A stretch of DNA of 64,000 bases from NCBI RefSeq assembly GCF_000484695.1, contig NZ_AXVR01000017.1:25241-89240 (forward strand), read 5' to 3'. Both the position numbers and the translations under genes were made by a program. The notes beneath the pieces are model-generated. The model saw only the letters and a program-made list of their open reading frames with translations, was not told the DNA's origin and searched no databases. The first letter of the stretch is position 1, and every line of letters begins with the position of its first letter. Positions 55,750 through 63,783 of the stretch are shown piece after piece. The stretch comes from Salinispora cortesiana (GTDB lineage Bacteria; Actinomycetota; Actinomycetes; Mycobacteriales; Micromonosporaceae).

Positions 55750-56904
55750 TCAGGAGAAGTAGTTCTCGAGTTTGCCGTCGCGAACGGTGTCCAGGGTAAA
55801 GCAGTGGAGGCCGCCGCCGAACAGTCGCCGATGGCGATGACGTACTGGCACGACACCGAAGCCGTGCTGTTCCAGTGCACGGCTCAGCTCCGGGCAGGAG
55901 TCGTTGACCATGATGGTGCGCTCGTCAATCGACAACACGTTCAGGTCGATGAACGGGCTGGTGAGGATGACATCATCGTCGTCGTACTGAGGGAAGTTCT
56001 GTGCTTTCGGCTCTGGTGCCTCGATGACATCCCACTTCTGGAGGGCTTTGGGCAGGTAATCGAGGAACCGTCGGGAGCGGATTAACAACGTGCCCGGTCG
56101 CAGGGGGAGCACCATGCTGTCGATGTGGCTGTCGGCCAACCGGTCGATCCGGTGGATGGTGTAGCGGCCCTCCAGGTGGCGCTCCAACCACTCGCACGCG
56201 AGAAGGTGATTCGCCGTCGCGATGTTCACCAGGATATCTCGACCGAATCGCAGGCACTGTGCAGCGTCGAAGAGCATCTCGATGCCCACGTCATAGGGGG
56301 AGTCGTTGATGGTGGGCACCGTCTCCATCGTGACGATCTGTTCGGCGTGGGCGAGGTCGAAGGAGCGGTCGGTCATCCAGGGCCGGGGCATGACCGTCCA
56401 TCGGGCGCCGTGCTTGAAGTACTCCATGAAAACGGGCTTCAGGAACTGTGTCTCGAAGTAGCGCGAGCGCATCATTGGTGGCGTTTCGATGATCTCGTCA
56501 CCCAGGATCAACGTGTTGTCCCGGACGTTCAGGGGCGGCAGCGCGGTGGCGGACCATGCGGGTGTGGCGAAGTGAGCCGCGCCCTCGCGGAGGTTCATCG
56601 GTCGGTGAACGCGTACGCCTAGGGATTCGAGCGCCCCAGCTATCCCTTCCACATCTTCGTGTAGCTCGTCCACGTAGCGCTGCTTGATATCCAGGGTTTT
56701 CGAGGTCAATGATCCCGGCGTCGGCTGACCGTGTGTCATGAACCGTGGATAGTAGATAGGGTGAGTTTTTGGGTTGTCGTGGATGAGGTTGTCGTAGAAA
56801 AAAAGATCGAAGGAGAGGTCGCGGGCCTGTTGTCGATAGCCCGAGGCTGAACCCACGACGATTTCGCGCAACGGCGACCATTCATCGAAACTGTGCAGCT
56901 TCAT
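55750..56904 (-). CDS. ktmD: Amidinotransferase of the ketomemicin-type cluster
   Basis: The 384-residue protein aligns along its length with glycine/inosamine amidinotransferases (AGAT, StrB1, SxtG). The catalytic triad is visible: D213 in LFDAAQCLRFGRD, H260 in DSHIDSMVLP and C368 in FGGGLHCFTLD. AGAT has FDAAD where this has FDAAQ. Such enzymes move an amidino group from arginine to an amine; ketomemicins carry an amidino group on their N-terminal amino acid. It is divergent from the other five cluster genes. The letter D is from memory of the published cluster and may be wrong; the enzyme class is secure. Confidence 0.85.
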   Translation of the reverse strand: MKLHSFDEWSPLREIVVGSASGYRQQARDLSFDLFFYDNLIHDNPKTHPIYYPRFMTHGQPTPGSLTSKTLDIKQRYVDELHEDVEGIAGALESLGVRVHRPMNLREGAAHFATPAWSATALPPLNVRDNTLILGDEIIETPPMMRSRYFETQFLKPVFMEYFKHGARWTVMPRPWMTDRSFDLAHAEQIVTMETVPTINDSPYDVGIEMLFDAAQCLRFGRDILVNIATANHLLACEWLERHLEGRYTIHRIDRLADSHIDSMVLPLRPGTLLIRSRRFLDYLPKALQKWDVIEAPEPKAQNFPQYDDDDVILTSPFIDLNVLSIDERTIMVNDSCPELSRALEQHGFGVVPVRHRHRRLFGGGLHCFTLDTVRDGKLENYFS

Positions 56905-57423
56905 GTGGCCCCCAGGACACGTATGTGCGGTGCGCTCACCCGCAATCGCGAGGAGCGTGACATTGCCGCTACCTACAGTGGCGTCTTGGATCTATGTCCG
57001 TCACTCATACAACCAGTGATCGATACTTTCGGCAATGATGATGTTGGGCGGCGGCGCGACGGGATGGGCTGGCTGGCGGGGCGGGTTGGCTGTGACCAGC
57101 CGCGATCGCATCGCTAGCGTGCTGCTCCGATCTCATGTTGACGAATGGTGCGACCGGGCGTAGGTGGGGGCGGTGTCGTTGATGATCTCTCGCGGCGTGA
57201 TCTCGGGGGCTAGTCGTCGCTACTGCGGGTGCTAGCAAGATCACTCCTTGCTATCGCTGGTGCTGATTGATAGCGTGTCGATCAGCAAATCGGAGATCTC
57301 TTCATGTGTTGACGCACGGTTCGTAACGGTGCCCCCGGTCTGTCTCCTGTCGCAGCTCAACAGTCGGTTGAACCGGCTGAGCGGCGCCGTGTCCGAGAAT
57401 CCCGCCGACGTGATGGGGCGGTC
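56905..57423. other. Divergent promoter region of the ketomemicin-type cluster
   Basis: About 520 bases with no supported gene. Two inverted repeats stand out close together: TAGCAAG-7 bases-CTTGCTA (57233-57253, perfect) and TGCTGAT-13 bases-ATCAGCA (57261-57287, perfect). They may bind a regulator of the divergent cluster; no regulator gene lies inside the cluster. The rest is mixed sequence; I cannot fix promoter boxes. Confidence 0.55.
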
Positions 57424-58758
57424 ATGACAACGTTGATTATCGGCAATAGCCGAACCTGGGAGATGGTCGGCGATTTGGCGGCACTGACCTCCGACCAACT
57501 GCGCGGTGGTGGCTGTGCCGCGCAGCGCCTGCTCTGGTTCGCCCGGGACGGCGACGTACTGGTGTTGCCGTTCGCTCCGCCAGCCGACTACCTGAGCTAC
57601 ATCACTCACCTGACCGGAACCCGCGCCTCGGCACTGACCACTGTGATCCCTCCACCGGGCAGTCTTGGCTCGGACATCCTCACCCCAGACCGGCTTACCG
57701 ATCCGAGCTTCTTGAACGATCTACGCGGTGCTCTCGGCAACCGACCTCCTGCCAAGATCTTGGCCGTATACAAAGACCTCTCCATCACCAGGATCGCCCG
57801 GACACTTGGCGCTGAGGGAGCCCTCCCCGGCTATCCGTTCAGCGCCCAGGCCGGTGACGCGCTGGTAAACAGCAAGGCCGGGTGTCGGGCCCTGGCTGCC
57901 GGAGCCGGGGTTCCGATCGCCCTGGGCAGCGTGGTCGCCCGGCCGGAACAGGCGCTGGAGGCGATAGCTGACCTCTTCGATCGGGGACACAGCGCGATCG
58001 TCAAGATGGAGTTCAACGGAGGTGGTCTCGGCAACGAGGTCCTCAGCCGTACCGATGGCGTCGCGCCGACCGGCGCGACCCGGGCGGTGGTGCTGCCGGA
58101 CCGTCCCGCGCTGCTGTCGTACGTGCAGCGGCGGTGGGAATCGCTCACGGCAGGCCACGCACACCGGCTGGTGGTGGAGCAGTTCTTCCCCAGGTCCACC
58201 ACCATCTACGCGGAGTACATCGTCACCGACGAGGTAGCGCAGCTGATCGGGGTGGGAGATCTGCTGATGGCGCCAAGGGCGATCGGCCAGGTGCTGCCGG
58301 CGCAGACGATCGACGCGGAGACCAGGGCAGAGTTGCTGGACGGCGCCCACCGGCTGGTCGAGTCCCTCCGTGTACTCGGCTACCGGGGCGTGGTCTGTGC
58401 CGACGCTATTGTCACCTCGGACAAGCAGGTGCTCTTCACCGAGACCAACTGTCGCCTAACTGGCTCCACCCACCTCCACCTGGCCCTCTACGGCCGGGTG
58501 GTCGATTCCGAATACCGAGAGAAGCGGGTCTTCCTGGAACGCTTCGGTTGGGCCGTGCCATCGTTCCCGGCGGCTGTCGAGCGGCTCACGACGGCCGGCT
58601 TGACGTACGACCCCACCAGCCGTACCGGGGTCGTGATCACCTCCGACGACGTTGACGCGGACGGTACCGTCGCCTGTTGCGCCATCGCGGACGACCTTCA
58701 GGTAGCGGAGGAGCTGCACCGCCGGCGGGGGGAACTCTTCGTGGACCAGTCGGCATGA
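57424..58758 (+). CDS. ktmC: ATP-grasp peptide ligase, PGM1-like (ketomemicin type)
   Basis: The 444-residue protein has an N-terminal pre-ATP-grasp domain (TTLIIGNSRTWEMVGDLAAL, GDVLVLPFAPPADYLSYI), an ATP-grasp core (SAIVKMEFNGGGLGNEVLSR, RLVVEQFFPRSTTIYAEYIV, GYRGVVCADAIV, VLFTETNCRLTGSTHLH with the metal-binding E and N) and a C-terminal domain as in PGM1 of pheganomycin synthesis. PGM1 orthologues ligate amidino/guanidino amino acids to peptides. Here the partners are an amidino amino acid and an Arg-derived pseudodipeptide. It is the first gene of the plus-strand operon, divergent from the amidinotransferase. Letter from memory. Confidence 0.82.
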   Translation: MTTLIIGNSRTWEMVGDLAALTSDQLRGGGCAAQRLLWFARDGDVLVLPFAPPADYLSYITHLTGTRASALTTVIPPPGSLGSDILTPDRLTDPSFLNDLRGALGNRPPAKILAVYKDLSITRIARTLGAEGALPGYPFSAQAGDALVNSKAGCRALAAGAGVPIALGSVVARPEQALEAIADLFDRGHSAIVKMEFNGGGLGNEVLSRTDGVAPTGATRAVVLPDRPALLSYVQRRWESLTAGHAHRLVVEQFFPRSTTIYAEYIVTDEVAQLIGVGDLLMAPRAIGQVLPAQTIDAETRAELLDGAHRLVESLRVLGYRGVVCADAIVTSDKQVLFTETNCRLTGSTHLHLALYGRVVDSEYREKRVFLERFGWAVPSFPAAVERLTTAGLTYDPTSRTGVVITSDDVDADGTVACCAIADDLQVAEELHRRRGELFVDQSA

Positions 58759-58846
58759 CCTGCTCCGCATCGTCGGGACGCACCCGTGGCGGTGGCTGGG
58801 GACCGGTACTCGTCGGTTCGCGCCGCAGCGGCCGTCGGCGGCCGCG

Positions 58847-59881
58847 ATGACCCGGTCCATGCGTGCGGTGGTTCTGCGCCGACCAGGTGGTCCGAAAGCA
58901 CTACGCGTCGAGCGGATATCCGAGCCATCGCCGAGGGCGGGGGAGAGTCTGATCGATGTGACGTTAACCGGGGTCAACTTCGATGACCTGGAGTGCTGCG
59001 CCGGTGCTCACCCCGAGCTGCCACTGCCGGCGGTGCTCGGCGTGGAGGCGGTCGGGCGTCGACGGGCCGACGGACGGCGAGTTGTCGCGCTACTACGCCA
59101 GGGCGGTGGGTACGCCGAAGTGGTGGCTGCCCCGGAGGCGCACACCGTGGAGCTTCCGGCGGGCATCGATGACCCGCAGGCGCTCGGTCTGTTCGAGCAG
59201 GGCAGCACCGCGTACGGGGCGTTGTTCTTGGCCGGTCGGCTGCGGGCCGGGGAGAGTGTCGCCGTCTCCGCCGCGGCCGGCGGGGTTGGACACCTCGCGG
59301 TGCAGCTCGCGGTGGCGCTTGGCGCCTCGCCGGTGATCGGCCTGGCGTCGACCTCGGCGAAGCGACAGTTCGTCACCGGGCTCGGCGCAGATGTGGTGCT
59401 GGACCCGGCAGATCCAGAGCTGGCCGACCGGGTGCGGGAGGCGGCCGGCGGAACCGGCGTGGATCTGTTCGTCGACTCGGTGGGCGGCGCGGTGGCGCGG
59501 GCCGCGCTGGTCGGCCTGGCGCCGTTTGGACGGTTGGTCTGCCTTGGCTGGCGGCCCGGCAACTCGAGCGATCCCGGAACCGGCGGAGCTGGTGACATGC
59601 CCGTCGGTCCGGAGGACCCCACTGGTGTCGTCGCGGTGACCACCGCGCAACTGGCCGAGCGTTCCATCGGTTGCGCCGGCTTCTGGATGCGGCACGTGGT
59701 GGACGACCGTGAGCTGTTGTGCGGAATCGTCGGCCGGCTCTTCGAACTGGCGGCCCAAGGGCAGCTTACGGTCCATGTCGACCGGACCGTCGCGCTGCAT
59801 GAGGTCGGTGCCGCCCACGCGGCGGTCGCCGCCCGCGCCACTTCGGGCAAGGTTCTCATCGACGTACGCCGGGAGGTGTGA
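58847..59881 (+). CDS. ktmE: MDR-family NADPH reductase of the ketomemicin-type cluster
   Basis: The 344-residue protein is a medium-chain reductase of the quinone-oxidoreductase branch without obvious zinc ligands: GroES-like N-terminus (LTGVNFDDLECCAGAHPELP), then SAAAGGVGHLAVQLAVALGA for NADPH binding and VDSVGGAVARAALVGL. In ketomemicin synthesis a reductase saturates the benzyl-fumaryl/maleyl-type CoA ester to benzylsuccinyl-CoA, a role that fits. ATG 58847 or 58859 (MRAVVLRRPGG, the usual N-terminus) can be the start. Its stop overlaps the aldolase start by one base (TGATG). Letter from memory. Confidence 0.78.
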   Translation: MTRSMRAVVLRRPGGPKALRVERISEPSPRAGESLIDVTLTGVNFDDLECCAGAHPELPLPAVLGVEAVGRRRADGRRVVALLRQGGGYAEVVAAPEAHTVELPAGIDDPQALGLFEQGSTAYGALFLAGRLRAGESVAVSAAAGGVGHLAVQLAVALGASPVIGLASTSAKRQFVTGLGADVVLDPADPELADRVREAAGGTGVDLFVDSVGGAVARAALVGLAPFGRLVCLGWRPGNSSDPGTGGAGDMPVGPEDPTGVVAVTTAQLAERSIGCAGFWMRHVVDDRELLCGIVGRLFELAAQGQLTVHVDRTVALHEVGAAHAAVAARATSGKVLIDVRREV

Positions 59882-60723
59882 TGTACGCCCGGTACTGCCG
59901 TTCCATGCTGTGTACGCCGGCGACCGCGGTCGGCAGGTACGCAACCTGCCACCGTTCGGGAGCCGACATTTGCCTGGTCGACTTGGAAGACTCGGTACCG
60001 CCGCAGGACAAGGCCGAGGCCCGAGACCGAGGGAGCGGGTTCTTCAGTGGGGAGAGCGCGTCCGGCCGCCGTTGCGCCGTTCGGATGAACACGATTACCG
60101 AACCGGAAGGCATGCGGGATCTGCTCGCTTTGCGCGAGTATCCGATCCGGCCTTCCATCGTGTTGGTGCCTAAGGTCGAATCGCCACGTGACATTGAGAT
60201 AGTGGCGCGACTACTCCGGCCGGTCCGTCCGGACCTCGAGCTATGCGCGGTGATCGAGACACCACGAGGGGTGGAGGCCGCCGCTGCGATCGCGGCGACG
60301 TCGCCCCACCTGCGTGCGCTGATCTTCGGATCGGCGGACTACGCGTCCGCTCTTGGTGCCCAACTGCGCTGGGAGCCGTTGGCGCAGGCCCGGACCCGGG
60401 TGGTGAACGCCGCCAGGGCGGCCGAGGTGGAGGCGATCGACTCGCCGACCTTCCACGTGCAGGACCTGACCGCGTTACGGCGGGAGGCGATCCTGGCACG
60501 GGACCTCGGGTTCAGCGGCAAGATCGCCCTGCATCCACGCCAGGTGGCGGTCATCAATCAGGTCTTCTCACCCGACGCGGCATCACTGGAGGCGGCTCGG
60601 CGAGTGGTGGCCGCTGGTCAGCGCAGCGGCCAGGGCATCACCACCGTTGACGGGGTGATGGTCGGCCGGCCCTTCTTCGAGGCGTCCCAGCGGCTGCTCG
60701 ACGAGTTTGACTCATCCGGCTGA
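59881..60723 (+). CDS. ktmA: HpcH/HpaI (CitE-like) aldolase of the ketomemicin-type cluster
   Basis: The 280-residue enzyme belongs to the CitE/malyl-CoA lyase family: RSMLCTPATAVGRYATCHRSGADICLVDLEDSVPPQDKAEAR (in parts), VLVPKVESPRDIE, AVIETPRGVEAA with the metal-binding glutamate, LIFGSADYASALGA, and GFSGKIALHPRQVAVINQVFSP near the end. Family members join or split acyl-CoAs and keto acids. In ketomemicin synthesis the aldolase condenses phenylpyruvate with malonyl-CoA. ATG 59881 has GGGAGG four bases ahead; the GTG at 59878 is too close to it. It is coupled to the reductase gene. Confidence 0.83.
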   Translation: MYARYCRSMLCTPATAVGRYATCHRSGADICLVDLEDSVPPQDKAEARDRGSGFFSGESASGRRCAVRMNTITEPEGMRDLLALREYPIRPSIVLVPKVESPRDIEIVARLLRPVRPDLELCAVIETPRGVEAAAAIAATSPHLRALIFGSADYASALGAQLRWEPLAQARTRVVNAARAAEVEAIDSPTFHVQDLTALRREAILARDLGFSGKIALHPRQVAVINQVFSPDAASLEAARRVVAAGQRSGQGITTVDGVMVGRPFFEASQRLLDEFDSSG

Positions 60724-60769
60724 CCGTGACAGCGACAACAGCGGTCAGTCTCAATGGCAGGGAGAGGAA

Positions 60770-62011
60770 ATGACGAGCACAGCGGAACATCAGAGCTTCG
60801 TCGGTCCGCACCGGTACCGCCACGCGGAGAAGATGATTCGGACCGCCGACCCGGTCTGGCAGGCAGCGGCCGGCCATGGGCTGACCGGGATCAGTGTCGA
60901 CACGCCCTCGGGCGATTCGAACAACCGGCTCGTCGACCGGGCGACCGGCCATGAGTTCGTCAACATGTGCTCCTGCGCCTACCTCGGCCTAAACCACCAT
61001 CCGGCAGTGATTGAGGGGGCGGTGTCGGCGCTACGCGAGGCCGGCACCACTTGGCTGGTCACCTCCACCACCCGCATCCGGCACCAACTGCTGGCCCGGT
61101 TGGAGGAGGAACTGGGAGAACTGTTCGGTGCCCAGATCCTCCCCGGTACTACCTGTAGCGCGCTTACCGCCGGCATCTTGCCCCTGGTGGCCTCCGGGCA
61201 CCTCGCTCCGGGCGGCCCCAGGGTGATGGTCTTCGACCGGCACTGCCACTTCTGCATGTCGTACGTGAAGCCCATCTGCGCAGAGGAGAGTCTGGTCCTC
61301 ACCTGCGATCACAATGACCTGAACTACCTGGAGGACATCTGCCGGCAGTACCCCAGTGTCGCCTACGTCGCCGACGGCGCGTACTCGATGGGCGGCGTCG
61401 CTGCCCTGGACGGTCTGTTGGAACTCCAGGACCGGTACGGTCTGTTCCTCTTCATCGACGACTCACACTCGTTGTCGCTGGTCGGCGAGCGGGGCGAGGG
61501 CTTCGTTCGATCCCGACTGGTCATGAATCCGCTAACCGTCATCGTCACCAGCCTGGGCAAGGGCTTCGGCACCGGCGGTGGTGTGGCCATGCTCGGCGAC
61601 CCGGCGATGTCCCGCTTCCTGGCCCGGCACGCCGGGCCGGTGGGATGGTCGCAGAACATGGCCCTGCCGCTGGTGGGGGCCTCGTTGGCGAGCGCTGCCA
61701 TTCACCGTTCACCCGAGCTGGGCCAGTTGCAGCGCCGGCTGGACGAGAACGTGGCGTACTTCGACGAGCTGCTACCCACCTCCTTTGCCGGCAACGGACT
61801 GCCGGTACGTCGAATCACCGTGGGCGACACCGACCGGGCGGTCCGACTCTCCGCGGAGTTGTACCGGCGGGGTTTCTACAGCTCGGCGGTGTTTTTTCCG
61901 ATCGTGCCGCAGGGCCAGGCCGGGTTGCGGATCATGATTCGCGCTGACATTGACCAGTCGGTTCTGGCCACCTTCGCCGACCACGTACGGGAGCTCACCG
62001 ATGCGGCCTGA
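60770..62011 (+). CDS. ktmB: Alpha-oxoamine synthase (PLP) of the ketomemicin-type cluster
   Basis: The 413-residue protein is a fold-type I PLP enzyme related to glycine C-acetyltransferase and 8-amino-7-oxononanoate synthase: FVNMCSCAYLGLNHHPAVI, VTSTTRIRHQLLARLEEELGELFG, VADGAYSMGGVAALDGLLEL, FIDDSHSLSLVGERGEG and K264 in TSLGKGFGTGGG for the Schiff base. In the ketomemicin pathway it condenses benzylsuccinyl-CoA with arginine with loss of CO2, making the carbonylmethylene bond. Motif YLGLNHHP replaces the YLG-type motif of biotin enzymes. ATG 60770 follows GGAGAGGAA. The stop overlaps the MaoC gene. Confidence 0.85.
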   Translation: MTSTAEHQSFVGPHRYRHAEKMIRTADPVWQAAAGHGLTGISVDTPSGDSNNRLVDRATGHEFVNMCSCAYLGLNHHPAVIEGAVSALREAGTTWLVTSTTRIRHQLLARLEEELGELFGAQILPGTTCSALTAGILPLVASGHLAPGGPRVMVFDRHCHFCMSYVKPICAEESLVLTCDHNDLNYLEDICRQYPSVAYVADGAYSMGGVAALDGLLELQDRYGLFLFIDDSHSLSLVGERGEGFVRSRLVMNPLTVIVTSLGKGFGTGGGVAMLGDPAMSRFLARHAGPVGWSQNMALPLVGASLASAAIHRSPELGQLQRRLDENVAYFDELLPTSFAGNGLPVRRITVGDTDRAVRLSAELYRRGFYSSAVFFPIVPQGQAGLRIMIRADIDQSVLATFADHVRELTDAA

Positions 62012-62555
62012 GCAGGCCGGGAAGCCGACCGGATCCGGTCCGGTCGGCTTTCGGATGGTAGGTGAGAACCGGTACCGCGAACAGGTCGGCTTCTACTACG
62101 ACGAAATGGTCGTCGGCATGGTGATCGAGCATCGGCCCGGCCGCACCGTGACGGAGATGGACAACGTACTGATGAGCATGTTGAGCATGAACGCGTCACC
62201 GCTGCACATTGACGGCGCGTACGCTGAGGCGGGCCGGTGGGGCCAGCCCCTGGTCTCCAGTCTGGTGACCCTGAGCATCGTCGGCGGGATGACCGCCCGC
62301 AGCACCAGCGGCCGGGCCATCGCGAACCTTGGCTGGGAGCGGATCCACCTTCCCCAGCCGGTCTTCGTGGGCGACACGTTGTACGCCGAGAGCGAGGTGA
62401 CCGCGAAACGGCTTTCCGCCAGCCGGCCGGGCGAGGGCATCGTGAGCTGTCGCACCATTGGCCGCAAAGCCACTGGTCAGGTGGTCCTTACCTTCGAGCG
62501 GAGCTTCCTAGTGCCGACTCAGCAATCCAGCATGGATGACACGACGGGCTACTGA
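62001..62555 (+). CDS. ktmF: MaoC-like dehydratase of the ketomemicin-type cluster
   Basis: The 184-residue protein has the MaoC/hot-dog fold: RYREQVGFYYDEMVVGMVIEHRPGRTVTEMDNVLMSMLSMNASPLHIDGAYAEA (in parts; the D/H region TEMDNV...SPLHID is the usual catalytic segment), then NLGWERIHLPQPVFVGDTLYAESEV. It resembles mesaconyl-CoA/itaconyl-CoA hydratases and fits dehydration of the benzylmalyl-CoA intermediate. ATG 62001 overlaps the previous gene by 11 bases. It ends the plus-strand operon; an unrelated gene converges 38 bases on. Letter from memory. Confidence 0.83.
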   Translation: MRPEQAGKPTGSGPVGFRMVGENRYREQVGFYYDEMVVGMVIEHRPGRTVTEMDNVLMSMLSMNASPLHIDGAYAEAGRWGQPLVSSLVTLSIVGGMTARSTSGRAIANLGWERIHLPQPVFVGDTLYAESEVTAKRLSASRPGEGIVSCRTIGRKATGQVVLTFERSFLVPTQQSSMDDTTGY

Positions 62556-62593
62556 TCGCAACTCGGCCCCACCGGCTCCGCCCGTCCGCGTGG

Positions 62594-63241
62594 TCAGGCG
62601 GCAGTGCTCCACAGTGCTTGGAAGGCGACGGCCTCGCCGGCCAACCAGCGCTCGATCTCCGCCGGCTTCGCGGTCGCCGGCGTGCGGTGCGCCCGCCCGC
62701 GTCGGACATCGACCAGGACGGGTTCGGCGTGCGGCAGGATCGCCTCCATCTGTCGGCCCATCAGGTGCAGCATGGCCAGCACTGCCTCGTCGCTCGGCGG
62801 GGCCTCGTCGAAGTGCAGGCGGACGGCCTCGGCCCGCCCGGCGGCGTACCGGATTCCGAAGTGTGGGTTGATCTTCACGGGTAGGTCGCCCAGCAGGGCG
62901 AGTGCGTCGCGGGTCTGGGCCAGGTCGACCGACCGGGGTGCGCCGAGGGAAAGCAGCCAGGCCATCGCCCCCGGCACCAGCGCCTGGTAGAGCGGACGCC
63001 ATCGGGGCTTGACGGCGGCGACCACCCGATCGAGGTGGGTGCCGCTGGTGTGGAAGGCGATGTCGGCCTTGAGTGCCTTGACGAACTGACCATGTGGATT
63101 GAAGCCGGAGCGGCTGGCCCGCTGCCGGCGCAGGCCACCGACGAAGGTGGCCTTGGTCGGGCCGGTGCGGTCGACGTAACGGGTGAAGCCAAGGAGCGTG
63201 GTGTAGGGGGCGAGGGGAGTGGCGGGGGTGGGCGCAGTCAC
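62594..63241 (-). CDS. Conserved hypothetical protein
   Basis: The 215-residue product has no domain I recognise. It contains TLLGFTRYVDRTGPTKATFVGGLRRQR, GFNPHGQFVKALKADIAFHTSGTHLDRVVAAVKPRWRPLYQALVPG and KINPHFGIRYAAGRAEAVRLHFDE (each read in parts), and looks like a soluble alpha/beta protein. GTG 63241 is taken because GGGAGG lies six bases before it; an ATG at 63247 abuts that site directly. An AT-rich inverted repeat lies 26 bases further upstream. Coding composition is normal and the gene is convergent with the cluster end. Confidence 0.7.
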   Translation of the reverse strand: MTAPTPATPLAPYTTLLGFTRYVDRTGPTKATFVGGLRRQRASRSGFNPHGQFVKALKADIAFHTSGTHLDRVVAAVKPRWRPLYQALVPGAMAWLLSLGAPRSVDLAQTRDALALLGDLPVKINPHFGIRYAAGRAEAVRLHFDEAPPSDEAVLAMLHLMGRQMEAILPHAEPVLVDVRRGRAHRTPATAKPAEIERWLAGEAVAFQALWSTAA

Positions 63242-63266
63242 GGGCATCCTCCCAGCTCAACAGCGA

Positions 63267-63288
63267 GATTAGTACATACATTCTAATC
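63267..63288. promoter_or_regulatory. AT-rich inverted repeat upstream of the hypothetical gene
   Basis: GATTAG-10 bases-CTAATC is a perfect 6+6 inverted repeat within an unusually AT-rich stretch (TACATACATT). Its position fits an operator or a promoter -10 region for the minus-strand gene at 63241. Confidence 0.5.
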
Positions 63289-63783
63289 GACGGAGCTGAT
63301 CTCGCCCAGGGTAAATCACCCGCACACGTGTCCGGTCTGCCGCAAGTTGGCCCCGTCCGGAACGAGTTGGCACCGGCGTGGCACCGTCCGGGTGAAGGTG
63401 GCACAGGGTGCTGCGAATTTGGGTCCCTGCAGGCGGGTATGGGTGGATGCGATACCCGGTTAGGCCGTCATCACTGACATCCACATGATGCCCGTGTGGG
63501 GTGTGGTCGGGGGCACGGTGGTGGCGGAATCCCGGCCGGCGTCGGGGCGTTACACCATGCGTACGACCGAGGAAGCGGCCCGCCCGTGGGGTGGTTGAGT
63601 CCCGGAATGATGGTGGCCCGCCGGTCGTTACACATGGACCCGGCACCGTGCGTGTCCCCGGACCGCGGTAGCCGAGGATCTTCTTTCCCTGTTCTGTTGA
63701 GCGCCGGACGGTGCTTGCACCCCTGCCGCCTGACCCCCCTTTCGGGTGCGTGTGGGGTGTCGACCCCCGAATGGAGCATTCTC
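63289..63783. other. Intergenic leader of the secreted protein gene
   Basis: About 495 bases with no supported gene. The octamer CGTTACAC occurs twice (63548 and 63626, 78 bases apart), possibly parts of regulator sites. GGAG eight bases before ATG 63784 is the ribosome binding site. I looked for riboswitch blocks like those at 4964 and did not find them. Confidence 0.5.

Noticed and set aside
55750..62555. Saxitoxin-like cluster (amidinotransferase plus alpha-oxoamine synthase)
   Set aside because: The SxtA polyketide module and oxygenases are missing, while aldolase, MaoC dehydratase, reductase and PGM1-like ligase fit the ketomemicin route fully.
63289..63783. Second c-di-AMP riboswitch before the secreted protein gene
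   Set aside because: The CCGAATCCGTCAGCTAACC-type and GGGGACC blocks seen at 4964-5086 are absent.
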